Source: Serratia proteamaculans_D (GTDB taxonomy: Bacteria > Pseudomonadota > Gammaproteobacteria > Enterobacterales > Enterobacteriaceae). Taken from it: 64,000 nucleotides of DNA. Below, in pieces: positions 16,904 to 26,220 of the stretch. Under the pieces are notes generated by a model. That model did not search any database. It saw only the letters and a program-made list of their open reading frames with translations, and was not told the origin of the DNA. A program made the translations under genes and the position numbers. How positions within the stretch are numbered: position 1 is the stretch's first letter; each line of letters begins with the position of its first letter. The stretch lies in assembly GCF_049959315.1 (NCBI RefSeq), contig NZ_CP188201.1; one strand, 5' to 3'.

Positions 16904-19788
16904 GGCGTCGCCACCTTACGCGGCAGGGTTTTCTGCAGCGCCGAGGCGTTTGGATAAGTTACCCAGTTCGGCTGCACGGCGTAATCCGCCTTCTCTTGCC
17001 CACTGCCACTCACCTGCGACAGCACCGCCAGCCCCTGCGGCTTAATCACCGCCTGATGGAAGTAATCCGCCAGTTTGGTCGGCGTCAACTGCTTGATCTG
17101 CTCAATCAGCTTATGACGGGTATCAAATGCGAAGTTGCCACGGTCGAAGTCATTGGAGAAGCGGCCGGCTTCTTCGCTCAGGGTTTGCGGACGCTGCTTC
17201 AGTTCGTTAATCATCGCCTGCTTATACTGCTCGAAGTCCGCTTCTTTCATTTCTCGCAGGCGTTTCTCGGTTTTCGGGTAGAAATCCTGATAGCGCTGAT
17301 ACAGGTACGCCGGTTGCTTGCTGTTACTTTGCAGCAGGAAACCAATCCCCCACTGACGGCCGACGGACATCGGGAAAGCAAACACCGCGTAGCCAAGTTG
17401 TTCCTGAGTACGCAGTTGGCTGTAGAACCATGGCTGGATAATTTGGCCCAGCAACGAGCTGTAAGCCATGCCGGTCACTTCGTCGTAGCCGGTCGGCACA
17501 TACACTGCCGCCAGCGCCGAGTCGGTGCTGCTGCCTGCCCGCTGCAGATTGGCCAACTGGCTTTTAGTCACTTCAACGTCTTCACCGTGCCACCATTCAA
17601 TGCCGGTACAGCCCAGACGGTGTTTCAGCGTGGAGGCCAGGGTATCCACCTGCTGCTTGCTCATATTGCCCACTACCAACAACTCCGGCGTCGCCTCGGC
17701 CAGCAGGCTGTCACGGTAGGCCAGCACGTCTTTCAGCGTCAGGGTTTTCAGCACCTCACGGCGCTCGCTGCGTTCGGAGTAAGGCACGCGGGAAACCATC
17801 TGCACCGGCTGGATAGCCAGCTCAAACGCTTTACCTTTCTCGGCAGAATCCAGCTGTTCCAGATACCAGGATTTGGCCTGCGCCAGTTGGTCTTCGGTCG
17901 GTGTAAAGCTGGAGTAGCCCTCGATCAGCGAGGTCAACAATTGCGGCAGACGCTGGGTAAAGCCGTTGGCGTTGAACTCCAGACCGTTGTTCGGCGAGGT
18001 TGAGAAACTCAGCCCGCCAACCGAAGCCTGATAGCTCAGTTGGTCCAGTGATATCCCGGCCAAATAGTCAGTCAAAGAGAACAACACCTGGTTGCGCGCG
18101 GAATCCATGGTTTTTGCATTGCGGAACGCCACCGTGACGTCAGCCTTCGGCTCGTCGGCAAAGTAACGGCTCGGCATATACAACACGCGCAGACCCGGTT
18201 GGTCGACCACCATCTCCGGCTTTTTAAACTCGTGCGAAGGTTTGGTCAGGCTGAAATCATCCGGAATATACGGGTTCAGCGTGGGTAACGACAGGCTGAT
18301 CCCTTTACCCAGTTGTTGCCACTGCTCAAAGCGCTGCGGGGTGATTTTATCGACCTGATACGGCGCATTGACGAAATAGGCCATCTTGTTGTGTGGCTCA
18401 TTCGGGCTAACGAACCAGATACGCGCATTTTGTGGCGTCATGTCGTCCAGACGCTCGGCAATGGCCTTGGCGTCATAACGGTCGGCCAGATAAGGCGAAT
18501 CCAGCGTATGTTCGACCGGCACGCGCAGCATGGTGTCCACCAGCCATTCGATGTAGTCCATATCACGGGTGATCGACGGATAGCGGAAATCCAGATTCAG
18601 TACGTGGGAGATCTCATCAAAATAGCTTTGCTTGATGCCTTCGCTGCGCAACATTTTCAGGTAGTTGAAGATGGCCGCGACCACTTCGTCACGCTTGGCC
18701 AGGCCTTTATCGGTCAGCGAGACGCTGATCGAGAATACGCCGCCGTTGCGATCGACCATAGGATCGGCCCCGGCATTGATGGCATCCGCCAACCCCTGCT
18801 TTTGCAGCCAGTCAGAAAGGGTATTTTGGCTGCGGTTGCCAATCAGGTAACTGATATAGGTATCGGTCTTGCTGCGGAATTCGGCACTGTTGTTGTCGAT
18901 GCGGAATTCTACTTTCAACTGTTTGCGCGGCTGGGCCGGCACATAATGAATAATGATGCCCTGCTGCTCAGGGGTGACCGCCGGGACTGTGATCGGCGGT
19001 ACGCTGGCGTCTCGGTTCGGGACCTTGCCAAAGGTTTTGGCCGCCAGTTCAGCCAGTTCCGGCAATGGCTGGTTGCTGTACAGCACCCCCATCATCAGAT
19101 TGGCAGAATAATAACGTTGGTAGAATGCCGTCAGTTCATCGTGCAGCTTGCTGCCCGGCTTGTCTTTTAAGGTATCGAGGTTACCGCCAGAGAAACGCGC
19201 GCTCGGGTGAGCCGGGTTCAGCGTTTCCGCCCCGACCTGCGCCATGCGCATACCGTCGCGTGAGCGTGCCATCGTCAGTTCGGCGTTGACCGCATTACGT
19301 TCACGATCGGCGTTGCCCGGATCCAGCAGCGGCTCGGCGATGGCGTCCGCCATGCGGTCTACCGCCGGGGCCAGCGCGTCGTTTTCCACTTCCAGATAGA
19401 ACGCAGTGCGGTAAGACGCGGTACTGGCGTTATGGCTGCCTCCATGCTTCTTCAGGAACTCCGACAGGTTTTCCGGTTGCGGATAGCGCTTGGATCCCAT
19501 CAGCACCATGTGCTCCAGGTAGTGCGCTAACCCAAGCTGACTGTTCGGATCTTCCAGCGAGCCGACCGGCAGCGCCAGCGCCGCCAGTGATTTCGGCGCC
19601 TGAGCGTCGGAAACCAACAGCACGGTCATGCCGTTGGTCAGCTTGATAGCCTGGTACTGACGCGGATCGTGATCGCTTTTATTGATCTTCTCCGCCAGCG
19701 GTTGCCATCCCTGTGCGGCCCAGCTCAACGGCGCCCAAAACATAACCACTAATACTAACCCGGTGATGCGGGCCAACTGTCTGCGCAT
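16900..19788 (-). CDS. ptrA: PtrA (protease III, pitrilysin)
   Basis: PtrA is a periplasmic zinc metalloprotease of the M16 family that degrades small peptides. An N-terminal signal peptide (MRRQLARITGLVLVVMFWAP through WAAQG) is followed by the inverted zinc motif HYLEHMVLMG (HxxEH) near residue 87 and the downstream glutamate region RNAVNAELTMA. The ATG at 19788 gives 962 residues, exactly the E. coli length; the longer frame begins with a TTG two codons upstream. It lies between recC and recB, as in other enterobacteria, and overlaps recB by 4 bases. No link between its activity and recombination is known; the linkage appears to be organisational. Confidence 0.96.
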   Translation of the reverse strand: MRRQLARITGLVLVVMFWAPLSWAAQGWQPLAEKINKSDHDPRQYQAIKLTNGMTVLLVSDAQAPKSLAALALPVGSLEDPNSQLGLAHYLEHMVLMGSKRYPQPENLSEFLKKHGGSHNASTASYRTAFYLEVENDALAPAVDRMADAIAEPLLDPGNADRERNAVNAELTMARSRDGMRMAQVGAETLNPAHPSARFSGGNLDTLKDKPGSKLHDELTAFYQRYYSANLMMGVLYSNQPLPELAELAAKTFGKVPNRDASVPPITVPAVTPEQQGIIIHYVPAQPRKQLKVEFRIDNNSAEFRSKTDTYISYLIGNRSQNTLSDWLQKQGLADAINAGADPMVDRNGGVFSISVSLTDKGLAKRDEVVAAIFNYLKMLRSEGIKQSYFDEISHVLNLDFRYPSITRDMDYIEWLVDTMLRVPVEHTLDSPYLADRYDAKAIAERLDDMTPQNARIWFVSPNEPHNKMAYFVNAPYQVDKITPQRFEQWQQLGKGISLSLPTLNPYIPDDFSLTKPSHEFKKPEMVVDQPGLRVLYMPSRYFADEPKADVTVAFRNAKTMDSARNQVLFSLTDYLAGISLDQLSYQASVGGLSFSTSPNNGLEFNANGFTQRLPQLLTSLIEGYSSFTPTEDQLAQAKSWYLEQLDSAEKGKAFELAIQPVQMVSRVPYSERSERREVLKTLTLKDVLAYRDSLLAEATPELLVVGNMSKQQVDTLASTLKHRLGCTGIEWWHGEDVEVTKSQLANLQRAGSSTDSALAAVYVPTGYDEVTGMAYSSLLGQIIQPWFYSQLRTQEQLGYAVFAFPMSVGRQWGIGFLLQSNSKQPAYLYQRYQDFYPKTEKRLREMKEADFEQYKQAMINELKQRPQTLSEEAGRFSNDFDRGNFAFDTRHKLIEQIKQLTPTKLADYFHQAVIKPQGLAVLSQVSGSGQEKADYAVQPNWVTYPNASALQKTLPRKVATP

Positions 19789-19967
19789 ATCCAAAATGAA
19801 CCCCTATTCAGACGCCGTCGCGTCACATCCCTGACGTTGACGGCGTACATCAAAACAACAAAAGCTATATGCCTGTACGTTATGTAAGACCGGGACTAAC
19901 CCCGATAGTTGAATATAACCCTGATTATTTTTACCACCTCAAGGCAATCAGTACCACCGGGGGATTG

Positions 19968-22900
19968 TTACCCAAGGTTATGCCGTGCCACCGGCAACAG
20001 ATAACGCTCTGTTTCGTCCAGAATTTGCGCTAAATAAATATTATCCAACTGGCGGAATACCCGCTGCACATAAGGGTCTTCACCTTCGCCGGGAATGCGT
20101 TGATCGCCCTGCCAGGTTTGTAGCAGCTTGCCCCGGGCCTTGATTTGCACCTCTTCATCCCAGTCAATCTGCTGCGTTTGTGGTTGGTAGCATTGGCTCA
20201 GCCACGCCCAGCCGCTTTTGTTCAGCAACAGTAACGGCTGACACAGGCCGCGCTGATAACCCGCCACCAGTTCGGCCAACTGCTCGCGGGCCTCTTCCAC
20301 GCTTAATGCGGCAAAACGCCAGACAGCCCCTTTGCGCCCGTAAATGCGACTTTCGCCGCTTCCCCCGACGCAGCAGTACACCAGATGTTCCAGCCACAGC
20401 AATATACCGTCGACTGCCGATAAGGTTGATGGCCGCCAACGCAGCAGTCCATCGCCTTGTACCTGATGTAACCAGCCGCTGATGTGCACACCGGCAATGT
20501 CGATATCCAGTTCCAGGCTGTGCCCTTCACTTCGTTCGGCGCGTATCTGTTCGGCCAGCTCGGTCATCTCCTCTTGCTGCTTCTGCCAGTAAATTTCGCC
20601 GAAGGGGCCAAAAGGCAACCCGCCAGCGGCACGCACCCGCTGAAACAGGCGGCTGGCGTCCTCACCCTCAATCAGGGTGTTCAGCAGTTGGCTGTTGAAC
20701 TGATAACGGCTGAGATTATCCAGCGTGAAGGGTTCTTCATCCGGCAGTTCGGTTTCTTCCAAAATGAAACTGACCCCCAACCGCAGTTGGAAGAAGGCAC
20801 GGATCGGGTGGCGGTAGAAACGCAATAAATCGTCCAGCGAGATCTGAGTTTTCTCATCCGGCAACAGGGGCTGATTAAACGGCGGATGCGCCGCACCGCG
20901 CCGATCGGCGGCAGGCAACCATTCTGCCGCATAGCTTTGCTCCTCGGTGTCGGGCAGAAAATTCTCGGCAGCGAACGGCATGCGTGAATGCCAGTTAAGC
21001 AAGTGTTTACCTACCTGACGTGCACTGCCATCACCGTCCAGATGTTCATCGCCCGGCAGACAATAACTTTGCTCAAGATACTCCAGCAGTTCGGTCACTA
21101 ACACAGAAGGATAACGCTCGCTGTTGTCCTGAATGGAGCGGCCAATAAAGCTGATGTACAGCCGTTGCTGCGCCGACAAAATCGCCTCCAGGAACAGGTA
21201 ACGGTCATCATCCCGGCGGCTGCGGTCACCACGTTTGACCTGCTGCGCCATCAGATCAAAGCCTAGCGGTGGCAGAGTGCGCGGATAAACCCCGTCGTTC
21301 ATACCCAACAGGCAAACCACTTTGAATGGGATAGAACGCATCGGCATCAGCGTACAGAAGTTGATTTGCCCGGCCAGGAAACGCTGGCTGATGCGTTCCT
21401 GATCGAGGCGTGCAGCCAACTCATCCCGCAGGATAGACAGCGGGACCTCATCGGGATAGCGCGCCGCCAGCCCGAACTCAAACAGCTTGTTCCACTCCCG
21501 CTCTATCAGTGCCAACACCACTTCCGTTTCGCCGTCCTGCTCAAAGAAGGTCTCAAGCAACTGGCGACACAGTGGCTGCCACTCTGGCAAAGAACGCGCC
21601 TGCCCCAGCCGTTGCCGCCAACGACTCAGCGCCGCCAGCAGCTCCGCCAGTTGCCCGGCCAGTTCTGCTACCAGCCCGCTCGACTCGTCATAGGGTAAAA
21701 CGCCCTGCCAGTCACCGGCATTGCTGTCCATCGCGTAGCCCAGCAGCATGCGCGTAATGCCAAATTGCCAGGTATGCTGGCCGGTCGCCGGCAGATCCAA
21801 CTCACGCACGTTGTCGTCATCCAGTCCCCAGCGCACGCCAGACTCACCAACCCAATGGCGCAACAGGCGCAATCCTTCCTCCCGAATGGAGAAACGCGCC
21901 GCCAGTGCCGGCACCTCCAGCAAAGCCAGTACCTGTTCTGAGGTAAAGCGGCTCTGCGGCAGATCCAATAACGAAATAAACGCCTGTAGCGCCGGGTGCG
22001 CCTGGCTGGCTTTTCGGTCAGAAATGGCAAACGGCAGATAGCGTTCGGGCGAGGCATTACCGAATACCGCCTGAATATAAGGGGTGTAACTGTCGATATC
22101 TGCCACCATCACGATGATGTCACGCGGCGTCAGTTCAGGATCGTCCGCCAACATGCTCAACAGTTGGTCGTGTAGCACCTCTACCTCACGCTGCGGGCTA
22201 TGACAGGCGTGCAGGCTGATAGACCTGTCGGCCGGATCGAGCCGACGTTTGGTGGCGCTGCTCTCCAGCGTTTCCGGGGTGGTGCCGATCACCGCGCTGT
22301 TCTTCAGCTCCAGCATATCGTGCTGAATGCCATGCAGCAGGTTATCCGCAGGGATATCCACAAAGGCAAAAACCTCTTGTGAAGATTCAATCTGCGAAAG
22401 TAAAAAGTGGTGGTCGCGCCCCAGCTTGCCCCATGAGGCCAGCAGCGGGTTCGGCAGGTCTTGCTCGCCGGCGTCATTAAACAATGCAGAAGCGTTATCC
22501 GGATCCCTGAATAACGAATATTCCGTTTTATCGCGATAATGCTGTCTTTTGCGGCTCTGTAATTTCGCCAGGAAGGACTGGCTCTGAATGTCCCCCCAAT
22601 AGTAGCGGCAGGGGTTGGTGAACATCAGATGAATATCGATATGCTTGCCCAGCGCCTGCAGCGCTTCCAGATATACCGGCGGCAAGGCCGAGATGCCGCA
22701 GATAAACACCCGAGGCGGCAACCCCGCAGGTGGGGTTTCAGCTTTATCTAACGCGCTGATAAAACGGCGATACAAATTGGCACGATGCCATTCCGGTTGC
22801 CCCAGTTCCTGGGTGTATTCGACCAGTCGCGCCCACAGGGGTGCCTGCCACTGCTGCGCTTCCGCCAATCCGTCAATACGCTCACCTTTCTGCCAGCTTT

Positions 22901-23339
22901 CCAGCCATTGCGGGCGATACACCAGATATTGGTCAAACAGGTCGGCTACCCGGCCGGCAAGCTGGTGGATCTTGCGCTTGTCGCCGTCGTCGGTGAGGTA
23001 ATGCTGCAGCGGGGCGAATTCAGGCTGAGTGAGCAGATCGGGCAGCAGCCACATCAGCTTCCAGGTCATGGCGTCTTTGCTGAAGGCGCTCTCTTTCGGG
23101 ATACCCGGTAACACCCGGGTAAACATGTCCCAGATGAAGGTGGCCGGCAACGGGAAAGCGATGTTGGCAGCAATGCCAAACTGTTCCGCCAACTGCATCT
23201 GTAGCCACTGCGCCATACCGGGGCTCTGCACCAGCACCACTTCCTGTTGAAAAGGATCGGCCAATGGCTCTCTGGCTATCAACGCGCTGGTTAACGTTTT
23301 CAGCAAATCCAACTGATTGGAATGATAAACCCTAAACAT
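19968..23339 (-). CDS. recC: RecC, exonuclease V gamma subunit (Chi recognition)
   Basis: RecC holds the RecBCD complex together, separates the strands and recognises Chi through inactivated helicase and nuclease-like domains. The 1123-residue sequence begins MFRVYHSNQLDLLKTL and has VVLVQSPGMAQWLQMQLAEQ in place of an active Walker A. Further motifs are FGISALPPVYLEALQAL-type (ICGISALPPVYLEALQAL here), VVCLLGMNDGVYPRTLPPLG and ISLDDLLRFYRHPIRAFFQL. Length matches E. coli (1122). A 173-bp gap (19795-19967) separates it from ptrA, so ptrA may have its own promoter; upstream, recC follows ppdC by 33 bp. Confidence 0.96.
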   Translation of the reverse strand: MFRVYHSNQLDLLKTLTSALIAREPLADPFQQEVVLVQSPGMAQWLQMQLAEQFGIAANIAFPLPATFIWDMFTRVLPGIPKESAFSKDAMTWKLMWLLPDLLTQPEFAPLQHYLTDDGDKRKIHQLAGRVADLFDQYLVYRPQWLESWQKGERIDGLAEAQQWQAPLWARLVEYTQELGQPEWHRANLYRRFISALDKAETPPAGLPPRVFICGISALPPVYLEALQALGKHIDIHLMFTNPCRYYWGDIQSQSFLAKLQSRKRQHYRDKTEYSLFRDPDNASALFNDAGEQDLPNPLLASWGKLGRDHHFLLSQIESSQEVFAFVDIPADNLLHGIQHDMLELKNSAVIGTTPETLESSATKRRLDPADRSISLHACHSPQREVEVLHDQLLSMLADDPELTPRDIIVMVADIDSYTPYIQAVFGNASPERYLPFAISDRKASQAHPALQAFISLLDLPQSRFTSEQVLALLEVPALAARFSIREEGLRLLRHWVGESGVRWGLDDDNVRELDLPATGQHTWQFGITRMLLGYAMDSNAGDWQGVLPYDESSGLVAELAGQLAELLAALSRWRQRLGQARSLPEWQPLCRQLLETFFEQDGETEVVLALIEREWNKLFEFGLAARYPDEVPLSILRDELAARLDQERISQRFLAGQINFCTLMPMRSIPFKVVCLLGMNDGVYPRTLPPLGFDLMAQQVKRGDRSRRDDDRYLFLEAILSAQQRLYISFIGRSIQDNSERYPSVLVTELLEYLEQSYCLPGDEHLDGDGSARQVGKHLLNWHSRMPFAAENFLPDTEEQSYAAEWLPAADRRGAAHPPFNQPLLPDEKTQISLDDLLRFYRHPIRAFFQLRLGVSFILEETELPDEEPFTLDNLSRYQFNSQLLNTLIEGEDASRLFQRVRAAGGLPFGPFGEIYWQKQQEEMTELAEQIRAERSEGHSLELDIDIAGVHISGWLHQVQGDGLLRWRPSTLSAVDGILLWLEHLVYCCVGGSGESRIYGRKGAVWRFAALSVEEAREQLAELVAGYQRGLCQPLLLLNKSGWAWLSQCYQPQTQQIDWDEEVQIKARGKLLQTWQGDQRIPGEGEDPYVQRVFRQLDNIYLAQILDETERYLLPVARHNLG

Positions 23340-23372
23340 TGGGAGCTCCCTTAAAACAAAATATCTGCCGGT

Positions 23373-23714
23373 TCACTGACGCTTGCAGTACCAACGACTG
23401 AGTTCCGCCCACTGCCGTTGGGGCGTTTGTATTCTTACCGTCAGCCGTTGGCAGGCGGCTTGCGGGGTGCTTAACCCGGTCTGACGCTGCCAGCCGGGGG
23501 TCGGTAACGGTAACCCGACGTCCACCCGCCCGGTAGCGGCGAAAACTTCCAATTGCTGATGCGCCAACGACCAGGCCTGTCGATACTGCCACTGACGCTG
23601 GAACGACTGCAACAGCACCTGATGATACTGTAACAACCCCAGCAGCGACACCGCGAACAGCAAAGCGGCAACCAACACCTCCGGCAGGCTGAAGCCCCGC
23701 TGGCTACTCCGCAC
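23373..23714 (-). CDS. ppdC: PpdC, prepilin-peptidase-dependent minor pseudopilin
   Basis: This 113-residue protein starts at a GTG (23714) that overlaps the ygdB stop by 11 bases. It has a type IV prepilin leader MRSSQRG, the cleavage site G/FSLPE with the conserved glutamate at mature position 5, and a hydrophobic helix VLVAALLFAVSLLGLLQYHQ. Two cysteines lie at CQRL and the C-terminal WYCKRQ. It is the last gene of a ppdA-ppdB-ygdB-ppdC set that precedes recC, as in E. coli. Such minor pseudopilins prime assembly of type IV pili or type II secretion pseudopili; which system uses them here cannot be told from the window. Confidence 0.85.
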   Translation of the reverse strand: MRSSQRGFSLPEVLVAALLFAVSLLGLLQYHQVLLQSFQRQWQYRQAWSLAHQQLEVFAATGRVDVGLPLPTPGWQRQTGLSTPQAACQRLTVRIQTPQRQWAELSRWYCKRQ

Positions 23715-24150
23715 AGTCAGCCTGCTTTTTTTCAGGGCAAAAATCCAACCAGCCGCCGGTTTCCGCTCTCAGCGCAATGTCGCCCCCTGAACCATCAGGT
23801 TGGGTTCGTTGATATAACCGCAACGGTTCCCCACGGCTCACCTGCGCATCACCACGTACCAGCACCATGCCTGCCTGAGACGATAGCTTTGCACAGGCCC
23901 GCAGCTCGCCGGTTTGCTGGCACCACCAGCCGTTGGCGGCGAGCCTGCCGCGTGGCCAGGACTGCGCAACACCCCAACTGAGCGCCGAAGCGGCCTGATT
24001 GTAAGCCTGTAAATAATGCTTCTCGTCGGCAGCCAGCAGCAAAGCACTGTCCAACTGGCGATGCTGGGCATTCAACAGCATCAGCCCCATCACCAGCAGC
24101 ATCATCACCGCCGCCAGGGTGCTGCCTCCCCGCTGCCCGCCAGCGCTCAT
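23704..24150 (-). CDS. ygdB: YgdB, DUF2509 pseudopilin-associated protein
   Basis: The 148-residue product has a short basic start QRGGSTLAAVMMLLVMGLML and resembles the DUF2509 protein YgdB found between ppdB and ppdC in E. coli. Its N-terminal hydrophobic helix is pseudopilin-like (GspK-like in arrangement) but lacks a clear FTLxE site, so processing is uncertain. Four cysteines occur in the C-terminal part. The start ATG overlaps the ppdB stop by 4 bases and its end overlaps ppdC by 11, so it is co-translated with them. Confidence 0.85.
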   Translation of the reverse strand: MSAGGQRGGSTLAAVMMLLVMGLMLLNAQHRQLDSALLLAADEKHYLQAYNQAASALSWGVAQSWPRGRLAANGWWCQQTGELRACAKLSSQAGMVLVRGDAQVSRGEPLRLYQRTQPDGSGGDIALRAETGGWLDFCPEKKQADCAE

Positions 24151-24725
24151 GGCAGCGAGGCCATATTAACCGCCCACTGCAGACTGCGCCGTATGTCGCC
24201 ATCCGCTTTTGAACGGCCACTCAAGGTCAGGGCTACCCAGCGTTTACCACTGTCACCCGCATTCACCTTGACGCTGAAGACTTCAATGCGCACTTCGTCG
24301 TTATCCAGCAGACGCTCCCAGCCAGTTCCATGGCAGTGTCTCACTCCACGTTGCCCTTCCAGCGTGCCTTGCCGTAAGCGGTAACCGAAGTATCCGGCGT
24401 CAGCGCCGAGAGTTTCCCAGCGCCCGTTGCGGGTGATGTCATAGGCGACTATCACACAACTGCCTACGGCCTCCCCGCCCACCCGGCTAATCAACAAGGG
24501 TTGCCCCTGGCACTGACCGGCACAGAAACCGGCGCGGCGCAGATCTTTCTCAATGCCAAAGGCTAACTGCCGCAGCACCGATTCCAGCCGATAATGCCGA
24601 CCAACATCGACACTGTGCTGACGCAAAACCGGATAAGTTTTAGCGGCAGCCAACGCAATCAGGCTGCCAAACGTCAGCGCCAGCATCACCTCCGGCAAGG
24701 TAAAACCACGCTCTAGGGCTGGCAT
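24147..24725 (-). CDS. ppdB: PpdB, prepilin-peptidase-dependent minor pseudopilin
   Basis: This 192-residue minor pseudopilin has the leader MPALERG and processing site G/FTLPEVMLALTFGSLIAL with glutamate at mature position 5. The rest is a soluble domain with cysteines in RRAGFCAGQCQG and a pair further on. It overlaps ppdA by 13 bases at its start and ygdB by 4 at its end. The role is inferred from the family: a minor subunit of a type IV pilus-like or type II secretion machine. Confidence 0.87.
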   Translation of the reverse strand: MPALERGFTLPEVMLALTFGSLIALAAAKTYPVLRQHSVDVGRHYRLESVLRQLAFGIEKDLRRAGFCAGQCQGQPLLISRVGGEAVGSCVIVAYDITRNGRWETLGADAGYFGYRLRQGTLEGQRGVRHCHGTGWERLLDNDEVRIEVFSVKVNAGDSGKRWVALTLSGRSKADGDIRRSLQWAVNMASLP

Positions 24726-25219
24726 GTCGCAATCCCTCTTATGCTCACGCCTTCACTGCATAGCCGTAGCCGCCCCTTGGCAGACAGCACCAACCGCAGG
24801 CGGCCTGCGCCATTGCTGAGCAAGATGTGCCCGGCCTGCGCATTGTTACGCAGGCCATAAAATCCCATATCCTTTTGAGTAAAACCCGCCAGTTGCACGT
24901 CCCGATAGCCGGGGCTAAACACATCATCGCCGAGTGCTGCACAATCTACTGGTGCCTGGCCGCTGCCGATGCACCAGGGATCGCCGGTTTTAAAATCCAG
25001 TAATGCCGTGCGGTTGCGCCAGTTGGCGTCTGCCTGTAACCGGGTGAGAAATGCCAGCAGTTGCTGCGCGGTATGTTCCAGCCGCAAAGCCTGTTGATAA
25101 TGACGCCAGTGGCTAACCCCCCAGCCGGTCAGCAGGCCTGCCAGGGTTATCACCACCAGCAGCTCAATCAGCGTCATCCCGCGCTGGCCATCAATGTTGA
25201 AAATCATCTTGTCGTTCAT
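24713..25219 (-). CDS. ppdA: PpdA, prepilin-peptidase-dependent minor pseudopilin (GspH/FimT-like)
   Basis: The first gene of the pseudopilin set has the leader MNDKMIFNIDGQRG and the site G/MTLIELLVVITLAGLLTGWG, with glutamate at mature position 5. I use the ATG at 25219 (168 residues) rather than an upstream in-frame start 24 bases away, because it gives a 14-residue leader. The C-terminal part has cysteines in WCIGSGQAPVDCAAL and LRLCSEG. It follows thyA after a terminator and probably starts the ppdA-ppdB-ygdB-ppdC-recC transcript. Confidence 0.87.
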   Translation of the reverse strand: MNDKMIFNIDGQRGMTLIELLVVITLAGLLTGWGVSHWRHYQQALRLEHTAQQLLAFLTRLQADANWRNRTALLDFKTGDPWCIGSGQAPVDCAALGDDVFSPGYRDVQLAGFTQKDMGFYGLRNNAQAGHILLSNGAGRLRLVLSAKGRLRLCSEGVSIRGIATCQP

Positions 25220-25372
25220 GACGGCCAGTGTAACCAGGGGCACAACAGGATAAAGACGGAGTTACCCGGCCTGAAGCGCGCCGCGCAACCTTTCTATGAA
25301 ACTGACGGGCGAAACCAACAAAATGCGAAGCGGAACGCAGAAACAACCAAGGCGGGATCTGCAGAAATAAAC

Positions 25373-25395
25373 AAGGGCGCAACCAGTGCGCCCTT
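25373..25395 (-). terminator. thyA terminator
   Basis: On the minus strand a 9-bp stem AAGGGCGCA/TGCGCCCTT with a 5-base loop (arms 25373-25381 and 25387-25395) is followed by GTTTATTTC. It lies just past the thyA stop and upstream of ppdA. Confidence 0.75.
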
Positions 25396-25418
25396 GGGGA
25401 TCAATCATCGGGTAAAAA

Positions 25419-26213
25419 TCAGATGGCAACCGGTGCCTTGATGGCTGGGTGCGGATCGTAACCTTCGATTTCAAAATCTTCGAAACGGTAATCGAACAGC
25501 GATGCCGGCTTGCGCTTAATCACCAGCTTCGGCAAGGCACGCGGTTCACGGGTAAGTTGCAGCCGGGTTTGTTCCATATGGTTGCTGTACAGATGAGTGT
25601 CGCCGCCAGTCCAGACGAAATCACCCACTTCCAGGTCACATTGCTGCGCCATCATATGTACCAACAGCGCATAGCTGGCAATGTTGAACGGCAGGCCGAG
25701 GAACACATCGCAGGAACGCTGGTACAGTTGGCAGGACAATTTGCCATCCGCCACGTAGAACTGGAAGAACGCGTGGCACGGTGCCAACGCCATCTGATCC
25801 AACTCCCCCACGTTCCAGGCTGAAACAATGATACGGCGTGAATCCGGATCCTGTTTCAACTGGTTCAGCACGGTGGTCAGTTGATCGATCTGACGACCGT
25901 CCGCCGTGCCCCAGGCACGCCACTGTTTGCCATATACCGGGCCAAGGCTGCCGTTTTCGTCGGCCCATTCGTCCCAAATGCTGACGTTGTTTTCCCGCAG
26001 ATAAGCCACGTTGGTATCGCCATTCAGGAACCACAGCAGTTCATGGATGATCGAACGCAGGTGACACTTTTTGGTGGTGACCAGCGGAAACCCTTCCTGC
26101 AAATTGAAACGCATCTGGTGGCCGAATATCGACAAGGTGCCAGTGCCGGTACGGTCGGCTTTAGGGGTGCCCTCGGCGAGCACTTTGTTCATCAAATCCA
26201 GATACTGTTTCAT
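25419..26213 (-). CDS. thyA: ThyA thymidylate synthase
   Basis: ThyA makes dTMP from dUMP using methylene-tetrahydrofolate. The 264-residue length equals E. coli ThyA. The catalytic cysteine is in LAPCHAFFQFYV at residue 146; the phosphate-binding arginines are in KADRTGTGT and DPDSRRIIVSAWN, and the dUMP-contacting stretch is QRSCDVFLGLPFNIASYALL. It follows lgt by only 7 bases, so lgt-thyA is an operon as in other enterobacteria, and it is followed by a good terminator. Confidence 0.98.
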   Translation of the reverse strand: MKQYLDLMNKVLAEGTPKADRTGTGTLSIFGHQMRFNLQEGFPLVTTKKCHLRSIIHELLWFLNGDTNVAYLRENNVSIWDEWADENGSLGPVYGKQWRAWGTADGRQIDQLTTVLNQLKQDPDSRRIIVSAWNVGELDQMALAPCHAFFQFYVADGKLSCQLYQRSCDVFLGLPFNIASYALLVHMMAQQCDLEVGDFVWTGGDTHLYSNHMEQTRLQLTREPRALPKLVIKRKPASLFDYRFEDFEIEGYDPHPAIKAPVAI

Positions 26214-26220
26214 TTGTTCC

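Noticed and set aside
16996..18003. 335-codon plus-strand frame opposite ptrA
   Set aside because: Shadow of the ptrA coding strand, with the same Leu/Arg/Gln-rich artefact composition.
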